Shown: positions 43,220 to 52,449 of the stretch, one piece after another
How the letters are laid out: each line of letters begins with the position of its first letter
How positions within the stretch are numbered: the stretch's first letter is position 1
Origin: Deinococcus sp. Arct2-2
GTDB lineage: Bacteria; Deinococcota; Deinococci; Deinococcales; Deinococcaceae
Direction of reading: 5' to 3'
NCBI RefSeq assembly: GCF_004801315.1
Contig: NZ_SSNW01000008.1
Coordinates: forward strand, 1 to 64,000
DNA length: 64,000 nt
Made by a program: the position numbers and the translations under genes
The notes under the pieces: generated by a model
Databases searched by the model: none
The model's input: the letters and a program-made list of their open reading frames with translations, nothing else
Told to the model about the DNA's origin: nothing

Positions 43220-44584
43220 TTACTTGTAGTAGCCCGCCCGCTTCTGAATGGCGTCCACGTCTCTAGCCATCCGGTCTAGAGTGCTTTTCACCGCGGCTCC
43301 AGTCGCCATTTGATTGATCCCGATTTCCAACACACTCTGAATTTCGGCCCACGTCTTGACCTGTGGCAGCGTGCGGGCGGTGCGGAGGGCCTGCGCCCCC
43401 ACTTTGGGAATGCCGCCGTTGGCCGCGTTCACTTTGGCGTCGTTCATGCCCGAAAAGGTGACAATGGTGTTGTCGGCCTCGGCAGGAATGCTGCGGTTGG
43501 CGGCCACCCGTTTCTGAATCTCGGTGTTGGTCACGTACTTGATGAATTCCCAGCCTGCGTCTGCTTTCTTGGAGTTTTTGAAAATACCGATGGGCCAGAT
43601 CAGGGCGTAATTCTGGGTCGAGCCGCCAGCCCAGCCGGGAGCCGGCGCAAAGCCGACGTTGTTCAGCACGTCTTTGGAAACGGCTTTGGGATCGGAGAAG
43701 CGTGCCCAGTACCACCACCAGCCCACCCACATCGCGGCCCGGCCCTGAAGCAGTTCGGTAGAAGACTCAGGCTCTCCGAAGGTCGTTGCCGCCGGATTGG
43801 TGATCTTGTCTTTGCGGAGCATGTCGATGTAGGTCTGGGTGGCCTGCACACCTTTGGCGTTGTTGAACACCGGATGATTGCCCTTGTCCAGAATGTCGCC
43901 GCCGTTGCCCCACAGCATGCTGGTCCACGAAAACAGGTTTTGTCCGGCAGTGACACCGTACATGGTCGAGAGGCCAGTTATGCCGGGTTTCTTTTGCTGG
44001 ATCACCTGAGCGGTCTTGACCACGTCTTGCCACGTTTTGGGCACAGGCAATTTGAGTTCTTTAAAAATGTCTTTGCGGTAGAACATCACCAGCGGGTGCC
44101 CACGCAGCGGCATGCCCACGATATTGCCCGCCGAGTCGCTCGAAGCCGTGATATACGAGCTTGGATAGTCTTTCATGTTGATTTTGTCGGCCTTGATCCG
44201 GTCATTCAGCGGCAACATCTGGGACTTGAACGCTTCGCCCCAAGAATCCACCCAAGCCACCACATCGTAGGTGCTGCCCGTCGTGGCTTCGATCAGAATT
44301 TTTTGCTGAAGGCCCTCATACGGCGTATTTTCCCATTGCGCGGTAATGCCCGTCAGCTTCTGGAACTCGCTGCCTTCGCCCGTCATCTTAGACAGCTGCG
44401 CGAATTGCCCCGCACCCAAGCAGCAGATCAGAAACTTGAGCTTGGTGCCGTCGTAGGGTTTCCCCGGCTTCAGGCCGTAGGTGGCGGCAGTTTGTGCGCC
44501 GCCCAACGAACCGATAGCCAGCACGCCGAGCATTCCGAGGGCCAATCCCATGCGCTGCCGAACTCTCTTTTCTCCTGTGGTCAT
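43220..44584 (-). CDS. Carbohydrate-type ABC transporter substrate-binding protein
   Basis: A 454-residue extracellular solute-binding protein, started at ATG 44584 after AGGAGGA; the open frame upstream is unnatural. A basic N-terminus (MTTGEKRVRQRMGL) and hydrophobic core form the signal peptide, cut near GGAQ. FLICCLGAGQFAQLSKM, ENTPYEGLQQKILIEATTGS and DVVAWVDSWGEAFKSQ, with a W-rich GRAAMWVGWWWYWARF stretch, fit family 1 (sugar-type) binders. The aromatic stretch suggests a ring-shaped or sugar-like ligand, but this family also takes up polyols and other osmolytes. It is the first gene of the minus operon. Confidence 0.88.
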   Translation of the reverse strand: MTTGEKRVRQRMGLALGMLGVLAIGSLGGAQTAATYGLKPGKPYDGTKLKFLICCLGAGQFAQLSKMTGEGSEFQKLTGITAQWENTPYEGLQQKILIEATTGSTYDVVAWVDSWGEAFKSQMLPLNDRIKADKINMKDYPSSYITASSDSAGNIVGMPLRGHPLVMFYRKDIFKELKLPVPKTWQDVVKTAQVIQQKKPGITGLSTMYGVTAGQNLFSWTSMLWGNGGDILDKGNHPVFNNAKGVQATQTYIDMLRKDKITNPAATTFGEPESSTELLQGRAAMWVGWWWYWARFSDPKAVSKDVLNNVGFAPAPGWAGGSTQNYALIWPIGIFKNSKKADAGWEFIKYVTNTEIQKRVAANRSIPAEADNTIVTFSGMNDAKVNAANGGIPKVGAQALRTARTLPQVKTWAEIQSVLEIGINQMATGAAVKSTLDRMARDVDAIQKRAGYYK

Positions 44585-45093
44585 CTGATTTCCTCCTGAC
44601 GAAGCCTTCTTTGCATGAGGGGCTAAACAGCGGCTGAAGACAGAACATTGTGGTTGGAAGCGTGTAGCACGCTGTACCAAGGTTCCTGAAGAAAAAACTT
44701 GAGGATTGATCTCAGTCGGAACGGTGTTGGTCATCCAACGGGATCACGCCGATCCGTGTCGGGGGCAAATCTGCCGAGTGCGGCGGTAGGTCGCGGTTCA
44801 TAGTGAAGGGGCGACACCAATAAGTTGTAGAAGGCACGACGGCTAACCGGGAGTTTGGCGAACATGGACTGTTCAGCGGCCCAGCGGGCGTTGCCTGCGC
44901 TCGTGCGCCGCCCCTCAATTCGTTGGGCGTGAGACTTCCGAAGTGATTGGGGTGGTCAAAACGTGCTGCATGCTGAGAGTCGGTCAATTTGGACTAGGTT
45001 CGCCTGCACTGACTCAGCTTGGACTGGGTTGGCCTCTTCTAGGTTCGGATCAGACCGGAATAGGTATGGCATGGTGTCCTCCCTCACGTGTTT

Positions 45094-45107
45094 TGCATAC
45101 GTATGCA
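45094..45107. promoter_or_regulatory. LacI-type operator O1 with promoter of the ABC operon
   Basis: Perfect palindrome TGCATACGTATGCA. On the minus strand TTGACA (45138-45133) and TATGGT (45114-45109), 18 bases apart, stand just upstream, so the operator covers the transcription start. Repressor bound here would block the binding-protein operon. Confidence 0.8.
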
Positions 45108-45236
45108 TACCATAGATGTGATGTTTTGCTTTTGTCAAGTCCCTTACTATTTTGCCTGTCTACACGCCCGGCCAAGCCTGTCACCCACCGGCTCTATAGG
45201 CCACCTTGACGAACTGAGCGGCGCAGAGTACGGTAT

Positions 45237-45250
45237 TGCATACGTATGCA
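45237..45250. promoter_or_regulatory. LacI-type operator O2 with promoter of the cupin operon
   Basis: A second perfect TGCATACGTATGCA, 143 bp from O1. On the plus strand TTGACG (45206-45211) and TACGGT (45229-45234), spaced 17 bases, stand just upstream. The layout mirrors O1. The natural binder is the LacI protein encoded at 49156. Confidence 0.8.
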
Positions 45251-45507
45251 CAATTGTGTTTGATCGGTGGCTCTGCTCCTGCTCCCGCCCCTCGTTTCAT
45301 GGCTTCCTAGCTCAGCTTGAGTCTTGTTCGGTGTGCTTTCCGCAGAACTTTTTAAGACGGGCAACTTTTTAAGACAAGTCGTGATGAAGTGAGTTTCCGA
45401 AGTCCTCCTGTTGACGGCTCCCTCATTCCGATCCTTCGGCGTTGCTTACGCTCCGGGCTGTTGCTCCAGCCCCTGCTCTATTCCCGGCCAAGCCCACAGG
45501 AGAACCC

Positions 45508-46155
45508 ATGACAACGCCGCCCAACGCTGACCTGTCCAGCTCTGATGTGCCCAGTTCCCAGTCCACAGTTCCAGAAGACCTCGGCGCGATGACCGGCAAC
45601 GTGGTGCGCTTCCGTGACCTCAAATCGCGCCCGATTCCGCTGATGTTTATCGATTCTATTTTGCCCGGCCACCAGCGCCACAATTACGCGGTCATTGGCG
45701 ACACGGCCAGTGAAAACGACAGTTACGCGCCGTTCATCACGTCGCCGCACGGGTTTCAGGTGGGCGTGGTGCGGGCGCGGCAAGGCAACGGCCCCGCGTA
45801 CCACACGCACGATTACATCGAATCGTTTTTGCCGCTGCGGGGCCGCTGGCGCTTTTATTGGGGAGAACACGCCGACAAAGTGGACGGCGAAACCATCTTG
45901 GAAGAGTTCGATTACATCACCCTTCCGGCGAAGCTCTGGCGCGGTTTCGAGTGCATCGACGAGGACGAAAGCTGGATTTTTGCCGTGCTGGAAAAGCACG
46001 AAGCGTATGAGGGCAAAGACCCGTACTGGGCACCCGAAGTGATCCGCAAGGCCCGCGAATACGGGTTCGAGGCCAGCGACAACGGCAAGATGATCAAGCC
46101 GGACAACTTTGCCGAACTGGAAAAACAATTGCTGGGCCAATTCGGGGATACCTGA
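45508..46155 (+). CDS. Cupin-domain protein
   Basis: A 215-residue protein from ATG 45508, after CAGGAGAA. The cupin core carries AYHTHDYIESFLPLRGRWRF, with the His-x-His-x4-Glu metal triad, and WRGFECIDEDESWIFAVLEK in the second motif. Cupins of this size are often isomerases, lyases or dioxygenases. The N-terminal 45 residues are low-complexity. First gene of the plus operon, under O2. Its reaction is not evident. Confidence 0.75.
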   Translation: MTTPPNADLSSSDVPSSQSTVPEDLGAMTGNVVRFRDLKSRPIPLMFIDSILPGHQRHNYAVIGDTASENDSYAPFITSPHGFQVGVVRARQGNGPAYHTHDYIESFLPLRGRWRFYWGEHADKVDGETILEEFDYITLPAKLWRGFECIDEDESWIFAVLEKHEAYEGKDPYWAPEVIRKAREYGFEASDNGKMIKPDNFAELEKQLLGQFGDT

Positions 46156-46159
46156 ACCT

Positions 46160-46843
46160 ATGAGCCTGCCTGCGTTGCCCGTGCCTGTGCCGCCCCTGCC
46201 TGCACTACTGCTGCCGGGAACCCTGTGTGACGCGGCGTTGTGGGCGGCGGTGAGGTTGCCTGCTGGGACGCAGGTGCAGGACACGGTGCGGGGCCGCACG
46301 CTGGCCCAAGCTGCGGCGCAAGTTCTTCAAGACGCGCCCGCCGCCGTGCATCTGGTGGGGTTTTCGCTGGGCGCGATCGTGGCCTTCGAGGTACTGCGCC
46401 GCGCCCCAGAGCGGGTGGCCCGCCTCACGCTGATCAGTGCCAACCCACACGCGCCCACCGCCGGACAATTGGACGCATGGGCGACACAAGAACGGCAAGT
46501 GCAGGCGGGACAGTTTGCAGACGCGGTGGATTCACTGTCGGGTGGGCCACACCGTCAGGCCGTGCTGGACATGGCCCGGCGGGTGGGGCCAGAGATTTTT
46601 CTGGAGCAGTTGGCCTTGCTGCGTGCGCGGCCCAACAGTTGCCCCACGCTGGCAGATTGGGCAGGCCCGCTCACAGTATTGGTGGGCGAGAATGACCTCA
46701 TTACGCCCCCTTATCTGGCCGAAGAGATCAAGCAACTGGCCCCTCAAACGGTGATTCAGCTCGTGCCGGACGCCGGACACTACTTGCCCCTCGACGCTCC
46801 ACACGCGGTTTCGGACATTTTGCGTGAGGTGGCCTATGCCTGA
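46160..46843 (+). CDS. Alpha/beta hydrolase
   Basis: A 227-residue hydrolase from ATG 46160, four bases after the cupin stop. The nucleophile elbow is GFSLGAIVAFE (Ser), the acid lies in VGENDLITPP and the histidine in PDAGHYLPLDAPH, so the triad is complete. The oxyanion region PALLLPGTLCDAALW fits small esterases and lactonases of the MenH/RutD group. It overlaps the aldolase gene. A role in opening a lactone or ester intermediate is plausible. Confidence 0.85.
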   Translation: MSLPALPVPVPPLPALLLPGTLCDAALWAAVRLPAGTQVQDTVRGRTLAQAAAQVLQDAPAAVHLVGFSLGAIVAFEVLRRAPERVARLTLISANPHAPTAGQLDAWATQERQVQAGQFADAVDSLSGGPHRQAVLDMARRVGPEIFLEQLALLRARPNSCPTLADWAGPLTVLVGENDLITPPYLAEEIKQLAPQTVIQLVPDAGHYLPLDAPHAVSDILREVAYA

Positions 46844-47639
46844 GCTGGATGCGCTGGCCCGCTTGCACGCTCGCCTGAGTGCCGGAGAAGCGGTGCTGAA
46901 CGGCTGGCTGCACCTGCCCGGTGGCGTGAGCGCCGAACTGATGGGACGCGCCGGATACGACGCCCTCACCATCGATCTGCAACACGGCCTGATCGGAGAC
47001 GGCGGGCTGGTGCCTACGCTTCAGGCGATTGCCGCCACGCCCGCTGCGCCCATAGTGCGGGTGCCCTGGCTGCATCCGCCCGATCTGATGCGGGCGCTAG
47101 ACGCCGGAGCCGTGGGCGTGATTTGCCCCATGATCGACACGCCCGAGCAGGCCCGCGTACTGGTTCACGCCTGCCGCTACGCACCTGCGGGAGGCAGAAG
47201 TTACGGCCCCACCCGCGCCCGCTTGCTTTACGGCGACACCTACGCAGCGCGGGCCGACACGCAAACGCTGATTTTCGCCATGATCGAAACCCGCGCCGCA
47301 TGGAATAACCTCAGCGCCATTTTAGACACGCCCGGCCTCAGCGGGGTGTATGTCGGCCCGGCTGACCTGAGCCTGAGCCTCAGCGGAACCGCTTCGCTGG
47401 ATTTCCGCACCGGAGAGACCGCGCAGGCGGTGGCCCACATCGCCTCAGAAACCGCCGCACGTGGCCTGATTCCCGGCATTTTCACGCAGGGCGGCGACCT
47501 CGCCCGCCAGGCTCAGTCGCTGGGCTACCGCTTCGTCACCGCCGGTTCGGATGTCGCGCTGCTGTCTGGCGCGGCCCGCAGCATTCTGACCGACCTGCGT
47601 GGCACTCTGCCCGCCCGTTCCGACAGCCCCTCTTACTGA
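46836..47639 (+). CDS. HpcH/HpaI-family aldolase
   Basis: A 267-residue class II aldolase, ATG 46836 overlapping the hydrolase stop by 8 bases. Landmarks are [34 protein letters not shown], the metal ligands E in FAMIET and D in VGPADLS, and [11 protein letters not shown]. By family it cleaves 2-keto-3-deoxy acids to pyruvate plus an aldehyde, or does the 4-hydroxy-2-oxo-acid equivalent. It is the likely carbon-carbon cutting step of this pathway and gives pyruvate to central metabolism. Confidence 0.88.
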   Translation: MPELDALARLHARLSAGEAVLNGWLHLPGGVSAELMGRAGYDALTIDLQHGLIGDGGLVPTLQAIAATPAAPIVRVPWLHPPDLMRALDAGAVGVICPMIDTPEQARVLVHACRYAPAGGRSYGPTRARLLYGDTYAARADTQTLIFAMIETRAAWNNLSAILDTPGLSGVYVGPADLSLSLSGTASLDFRTGETAQAVAHIASETAARGLIPGIFTQGGDLARQAQSLGYRFVTAGSDVALLSGAARSILTDLRGTLPARSDSPSY

Positions 47640-47671
47640 ACGCCCCCACACCCCACAACAGGAGACCCCAC

Positions 47672-49000
47672 ATGGCCCGCATCCTCAAGTCCGGCATGAA
47701 CGTAGAAACGCAGCTTAGCATCAACGAGACTGTTCAACAGACGGTGCGCGGCATCATCGCCGACATCCGCACGCGGGGCGACGCGGCCTTGCGGGAACTC
47801 TCGCAGAAATTTGACGGCTGGAGTCCGCAGGCCTTTCGCCTGACGCCCGAACAGATCGCCGCTGCGGTGGCTCAGGTGACCGAAGAACAGTTGGTGTCGA
47901 TCCGCTTCAGTCTGGAACAGGTGCGAACCTTCGCGCAGGCGCAGCGCGATTCTATTCATGAAATTGAAATAGAAACCATTCCGGGTGTGACGCTGGGCCA
48001 CAAAGTCTTACCGATGAACTCGGTGGCCTGCTACGTCCCCGGCGGGCGCTACCCGATGGTGGCCAGCGCCATCATGAGTGTCGCCACCGCCAAAGTCGCG
48101 GGCGTGCGGCGCGTGGTGGCGGTCACTCCGCCCAAAGACGGCCAACCGTATCCGGCGACAGTGGCGACCATGCACCTCGCCGGGGCCGATGAAATTTACA
48201 TCATGGGCGGCGTGCAGGCGTTGGCGGCCCTCGCCCTCGGCACCGAAACGATTGCGCCAGTAGATATGCTGGTTGGCCCCGGCAACGCCTATGTCGCGGA
48301 GGCTAAACGCCAGTTGTTCGGTCTGGTGGGCATAGATTTGCTGGCTGGCCCCACCGAAACGCTGGTGATTGCCGACGACTCGGTAGACGCCGAACTGGTG
48401 GCAACCGACCTGCTGGGCCAAGCCGAACACGGCCCCAACAGTCCCACCGTGCTGCTGACCACCTCGGAGACCTTGGCCGCCGCCGTGCTGCTGGAGATCG
48501 AGCGGCAACTGGGCATTCTGAAAACCGCAGACGTGGCGCGGGCGGCGTGGCAGGATTACGGCCAGATCATTTTGGCCGAAGACGACGCCGAAATGGTGCG
48601 GGTGGCCGACGACATCGCCAGCGAACACGTGCAGATTTTGACCCGAGACCCCAACTATTTTTTACAGCACATGACCAATTACGGTTCCCTGTTTTTGGGG
48701 CCAGAAACCAACGTGGCTTACGGCGACAAAACCATCGGCACCAACCACATTTTGCCCACCGGACGGGCGGCAAGGTACACGGGCGGGCTGTGGGTAGGTA
48801 AATACCTGAAAACTGTCACCTATCAGCGGGCCACACGCGAAGCCAGCGTCATCATAGGGCGGCACTGCTCGGTCATCTGCGCCATAGAAGGCTTCGCGGG
48901 GCACCAGCGGCAAGCCGATTTGCGGGTGGAGCGGTATAGCCACCCAGAGGCGGTGGAGTCCGGGTCAGTACAGTCCGGGCCTGTGGGCGCGGCAGACTGA
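47672..49000 (+). CDS. HisD-family (histidinol-dehydrogenase-like) dehydrogenase, copy 2
   Basis: A 442-residue paralogue of the protein at 35407, in the opposite operon. It keeps [76 protein letters not shown] and the C-terminal [18 protein letters not shown]. The last stretch is the form seen in HpsN-type enzymes rather than in true HisD. AGGAG precedes the ATG. Two NAD-linked alcohol oxidations, or one with two substrates, may be needed in the pathway. Confidence 0.86.
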   Translation: MARILKSGMNVETQLSINETVQQTVRGIIADIRTRGDAALRELSQKFDGWSPQAFRLTPEQIAAAVAQVTEEQLVSIRFSLEQVRTFAQAQRDSIHEIEIETIPGVTLGHKVLPMNSVACYVPGGRYPMVASAIMSVATAKVAGVRRVVAVTPPKDGQPYPATVATMHLAGADEIYIMGGVQALAALALGTETIAPVDMLVGPGNAYVAEAKRQLFGLVGIDLLAGPTETLVIADDSVDAELVATDLLGQAEHGPNSPTVLLTTSETLAAAVLLEIERQLGILKTADVARAAWQDYGQIILAEDDAEMVRVADDIASEHVQILTRDPNYFLQHMTNYGSLFLGPETNVAYGDKTIGTNHILPTGRAARYTGGLWVGKYLKTVTYQRATREASVIIGRHCSVICAIEGFAGHQRQADLRVERYSHPEAVESGSVQSGPVGAAD

Positions 49001-49155
49001 GCCGTGCCCTCTGAGCCATGACCTGCGGGGCGGCTGCACGACCTTTTCGATCCAATGCCTGTCCTGCTGTACAAGTGCTGAGGCTTGCCGCAAGTCAAAT
49101 CCGCCGCCCCCTTGGCTCCATCCGGCAGGGCGTGACCTATGCTGTGGGGAGAACC

Positions 49156-50187
49156 ATGACCAACCGATCTCCTTCTGTCCCTGCGCAGCGGGTCACGTCG
49201 CACGACGTTTCGCGTGAAGCGGGCGTGTCCCAATCGGCCGTTTCACGGGCCTTTACGCCGGGGGCGCACATCAGCCCAGAAACGCGGCGGCGCGTGCTGG
49301 AAGCGGCCCAGAAACTTGGCTATCAGCCCAATGCCATCGCCCGCAGCTTGGTCACGCAGCGTAGCGGCATCGTGGCCCTGATCGTGGGCGACTTGCACAA
49401 TCCGTTTTATCCGCAGGCGTTGTCCCAATTTGCACAGGCGCTAGAGGCCAAAGGCAAACGGGCGTTGCTGCTGACGCACGACGCCCGCCGTGACGTGCAG
49501 GACACGCTAGACGCGGCCAGCCGGTACCAAATCGAGGCGGCCATCGTGTTTCCCACCCGCCTGAATGCGGCCCCGCCCAGCTTGGGAGACGTTGCCAAAG
49601 GGGGCGTCCCCGTCTTGCTGTTCAATCGGCATTTGCCGGGGCAAGACCTGTTGTCGGTGGCCTGCGACAACTACGCGGGCGGAAGGTTGGCCGCCGACGT
49701 GCTGCTGGCGGGCGGCGCGACCCGGCTGGCCTTTATCGGCGGCGATCCCGACACCTCCACCCATCAAGACCGGTTGCGCGGCTTCACCGAGCGGCTGGCG
49801 GAATCTGGGTTAAGTCCGGTTGCCGCGCCTGCCCGCGCTTTTCAGTACGACTGGGGCGTCGAGGCGACCCTAGACCTACATGCCGAGCAGGAGCCAAACC
49901 AGTGGCCCGACGCGATTTTTGGAGCCAACGACATTATCGCCATCGGGGTGCTGGACGCCCTGCGGCAATTGGGGCGGCGCGTGCCCGATGAGGTGAGCGT
50001 CATCGGCTTCGACGATATTCAGGAATCGGCGCGGCTGGCGTACCGCCTGACCACCATTCGGCAACCGCTGGAAGCCATGATCGAGGACGCCCTGCTGGCC
50101 TTAGATGATCCCCAACCCGGACACGGCCCCCGCCTGCACCCCGGCGAACTGATCTGGCGAGACACGGTGAGGGGGGCTACCACATGA
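49156..50187 (+). CDS. LacI-family transcriptional regulator
   Basis: A 343-residue repressor from ATG 49156, after GGGGAGA; the frame extends upstream but the HTH fixes the start. The DNA-binding helix is VTSHDVSREAGVSQSAVSRAFTP region, followed by the hinge YQPNAIARSLVTQRSG and a sugar-binding-like domain (LIVGDLHNPFYPQAL, DVLLAGGATRLAFIGGDPDT, VIGFDDIQESARLAYRLTTI). It is probably the factor that binds TGCATACGTATGCA at 45094 and 45237 and releases in the presence of the substrate or an intermediate. Its stop overlaps a run of three ATGA units leading to the SDR gene. Confidence 0.9.
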   Translation: MTNRSPSVPAQRVTSHDVSREAGVSQSAVSRAFTPGAHISPETRRRVLEAAQKLGYQPNAIARSLVTQRSGIVALIVGDLHNPFYPQALSQFAQALEAKGKRALLLTHDARRDVQDTLDAASRYQIEAAIVFPTRLNAAPPSLGDVAKGGVPVLLFNRHLPGQDLLSVACDNYAGGRLAADVLLAGGATRLAFIGGDPDTSTHQDRLRGFTERLAESGLSPVAAPARAFQYDWGVEATLDLHAEQEPNQWPDAIFGANDIIAIGVLDALRQLGRRVPDEVSVIGFDDIQESARLAYRLTTIRQPLEAMIEDALLALDDPQPGHGPRLHPGELIWRDTVRGATT

Positions 50188-50226
50188 GTACAGGGGCTAT
50201 CACATGAATACAGGGGCTACCACATG
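50184..50226 (+). repeat. Tandem 20-bp repeat carrying three ATGA start units
   Basis: Three ATGs at 50184, 50204 and 50224 are spaced exactly 20 bases and each carries ATGA. The unit reads ATGAATACAGGGGCTACCAC with small changes, so GGGG lies 8-11 bases before each next ATG. The first ATG overlaps the LacI stop. The first two open 7-codon frames whose TGA overlaps the next ATG. Confidence 0.9.
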
Positions 50227-50976
50227 AACACAGCAGAATTGACCGGGCAAGTCGCGCTGGTCACAGGCGGCGCAGGCGGCATCGGCGCAGCTATTTGTAC
50301 GGCGCTGGCCGAGGCGGGGGCCAGCGTGTTGGTAGGTTTCTCGGGCAACGAGGCGCGGGCGTCCGCTTTAGCCGCCGAGTTGAGTGGGCCGGGCCAGCAC
50401 CGCGCCGTCTTGACCCGCGTGGACGACAGCGCCACCCTCACTGCCGCCGCCGAAAGCGTGCGCCTCACGGAAGGCCGCCTTGACATTTTGGTCAACAATG
50501 CTGGCGTAACCAAGCCCGTGCCACACGACGATCTGGAGGGACTGACCGACGAGTGGATCGATACCATCTTGCGGGTGAATGTGCGCGGCGCGTTCGCTTG
50601 TACCCGTGCCTTCACGCCGCTCCTACGGGCTAGGGGCAGCGGCTTGGTGGTCAATATCAGCAGCATCGCCGGGCGCACTGGCGTCGGCAGTAACGTGGCC
50701 TACTGCGCCAGCAAAGCCGCGCTGGATTCTGTAACCCGCAGTCTGGGCCGCGCCCTCGCTCCCGCTATCCGGGTGCTGAGCGTGTCGCCCGGTTTTGTGG
50801 ACGGCGAATACGCCCAGCGGATGCCCGAGATGGTGTCGGCGCAACTGGAGCGCACGCCGATGGGCCGCCTCGCGCTCCCCCAAGAAGTGGCCCGCGCCGT
50901 TTTGGCCGCCGCCACCCACCTGACGTTTAGCACGGGCTGCGTGATCGCGGTGGACGGGGGCAGACCGCTGGGATAG
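50224..50976 (+). CDS. SDR-family oxidoreductase
   Basis: A 250-residue short-chain dehydrogenase with cofactor motif TGGAGGIG, NNAG, catalytic S in NISSIAG and Y-x-x-x-K in YCASKAAL. The C-terminus ends in the usual VDGGRPLG. Such enzymes reduce or oxidise hydroxy/keto groups with NAD(P). Last gene of the plus catabolic operon, convergent with the FGGY kinase (15-bp gap). Substrate unknown. Confidence 0.9.
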   Translation: MNTAELTGQVALVTGGAGGIGAAICTALAEAGASVLVGFSGNEARASALAAELSGPGQHRAVLTRVDDSATLTAAAESVRLTEGRLDILVNNAGVTKPVPHDDLEGLTDEWIDTILRVNVRGAFACTRAFTPLLRARGSGLVVNISSIAGRTGVGSNVAYCASKAALDSVTRSLGRALAPAIRVLSVSPGFVDGEYAQRMPEMVSAQLERTPMGRLALPQEVARAVLAAATHLTFSTGCVIAVDGGRPLG

Positions 50977-50991
50977 GGCGCACGACTGCCC

Positions 50992-52449
50992 TTATCGGCT
51001 CCCCAACGCGGCCGCCTGAGCCAACCACTCTTTCCAGAGGCTGCGTTCGTGCAGGCGCTCTGCTTCTGGCAGTCTCGGCATGAAGACCTCTACGCTCCGG
51101 GTGCGCTGCTGCACTTGCTCGCGGCTCAGCAGGCCAGCACTGACGCCTGCCAGCAGGGCCATGCCAAGCGCGGTGGCCTCATGCTCGGTACTGCGCTCGA
51201 TGATCAGCCCGCTCAGGTCGGCTTGACGCTGCATCAAGTAGCCGTTTTGGGCCAAGCCTCCGTCGGCGCGTACCCGCTGCAAGTGGGGAAGCGCTTGATC
51301 CATCCCCACCAAAATATCGGTGACGCAGGAGGCAATACCGTCCAGCACGCCGCGCACGATTTCAGCTTTGCCCGTTTGCGCGGTCATCCCCGCCAGTACG
51401 CCCCTCGCTTCCGGCTCCCACCAAGGCGCACCCAGTCCACTAAAGGCCGGGAGGAAACGAAGCCTCGCCCCATCAGCACTTTCGGCCAGCGCAGACGCTT
51501 CGGAGGCGTGACCGAGTAGACCGAGCCTCTGGAGCCATTGAACCGCGCTGCCCGCACTGTAGACCCCGCCTTCCAGAATGAAAGTGCGGCCCCCAGCGTC
51601 ATTGACGCCCACAGTGCGGAGCAGGCCCGACGCGGCTGGCGCAGCGAGGCTCCCCGCTTGGGCCACCACGAACGCGCCCGTGCCATACGTCACTTTCAGC
51701 GTTCCTTCCTCAAAACAGCCGTTGCCCGCCAGCGCCGCCACCTGATCCAGTAGCGCGGCATGCCAAGGCACCTGAGTTTCACCCAAGTTCAGCATGCCTA
51801 GGGGTGAAAGGCTGGGACGAATTTCGGGCAGGACGCCCAGTGGAAGACCAAAATGACCCAGCAATTCGGGTGACCAGCAGCCCCGCACTTGGTCGTACAG
51901 TTGGGTACGTGAAGCGGTGCTGTGGTCGGTGAAATACTGGCCGCTCAATTGAAAGATGATCCAAGCGTCCAGCGTGCACAGCCGCAGAAACCCGGCGGTG
52001 TGAGCCTCCCGAACAGCCGCGTCGTGTTCCAGCAACCACGCGAATTTGGCGGCGCAAAAGTAGGGATCGAGGGGCAAGCCACTGAGTTCGGTCAGCGTCG
52101 GCTCTAATCCCTGCGCTCGCAACCGCTCACAAATCTCCGATGCCCGCGTGTCTGACCACACCAGTACCGGCGTAAGCGGATCGCCGCTGCGGGCGTCCCA
52201 AGCCAGTACCGATTCGCCGGGATTGGCCAGCCCCACAGCCCTGATGCTGGCTCCGGGGGGAAGAGGGCCCATCACCTCCATCGCAGCGTCTATCACGGCG
52301 GCCAGCAGCACACGCGGCGTCTGCTCGATCCAGCCCGGTTGCGGAGAATCGGTCTGAATGGTGCGGTCACTGCGGCCCACAACCTCTAGGTCTTCACCCA
52401 GCAGCAAAGCCGTGACGCCGCTGGTGCCCAGATCAAGGCCGAGATACAA
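50992..52449 (-). CDS. FGGY-family carbohydrate kinase (glycerol-kinase-like)
   Basis: A 485-residue ATP-dependent kinase of the FGGY type. MYLGLDLGTSGVTALLL is the first phosphate motif, WSDTRAS the sugar region, and VTYGTGAFVVAQAG with RADGGLAQNGYLMQRQADL the C-terminal ATP site. It is closer to glycerol/polyol kinases than to xylulokinase. Its first 17 bases overlap the FAD dehydrogenase gene, so the two are coupled. A kinase followed by oxidation of the phosphate is the glycerol (GlpK-GlpD) and erythritol (EryA-EryB) logic; here the substrate is unknown and may be a product of the aldolase step. Confidence 0.88.
   Translation of the reverse strand: MYLGLDLGTSGVTALLLGEDLEVVGRSDRTIQTDSPQPGWIEQTPRVLLAAVIDAAMEVMGPLPPGASIRAVGLANPGESVLAWDARSGDPLTPVLVWSDTRASEICERLRAQGLEPTLTELSGLPLDPYFCAAKFAWLLEHDAAVREAHTAGFLRLCTLDAWIIFQLSGQYFTDHSTASRTQLYDQVRGCWSPELLGHFGLPLGVLPEIRPSLSPLGMLNLGETQVPWHAALLDQVAALAGNGCFEEGTLKVTYGTGAFVVAQAGSLAAPAASGLLRTVGVNDAGGRTFILEGGVYSAGSAVQWLQRLGLLGHASEASALAESADGARLRFLPAFSGLGAPWWEPEARGVLAGMTAQTGKAEIVRGVLDGIASCVTDILVGMDQALPHLQRVRADGGLAQNGYLMQRQADLSGLIIERSTEHEATALGMALLAGVSAGLLSREQVQQRTRSVEVFMPRLPEAERLHERSLWKEWLAQAAALGSR

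Larger units (their letters stand above)
44585..45507. promoter_or_regulatory. Divergent control region of the catabolic locus
   Basis: About 920 bases between the ABC operon and the cupin operon. No gene is convincing. The core is 45094-45250, with two divergent promoters and two palindromes (listed separately). 44585-45060 holds no further signal I can name apart from short direct repeats of a CTGACTCAGCTTGGACTGG-like phrase near 45005-45045. Confidence 0.6.

Noticed and set aside
43310..44599. Long open frame antisense to the binding-protein gene
   Set aside because: The sense strand has a complete signal peptide and ribosome site; the antisense frame has none.
44956..45138. Small minus-strand frame (60 codons) across operator O1
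   Set aside because: It overlaps the promoter and operator, and its peptide has no recognisable features.
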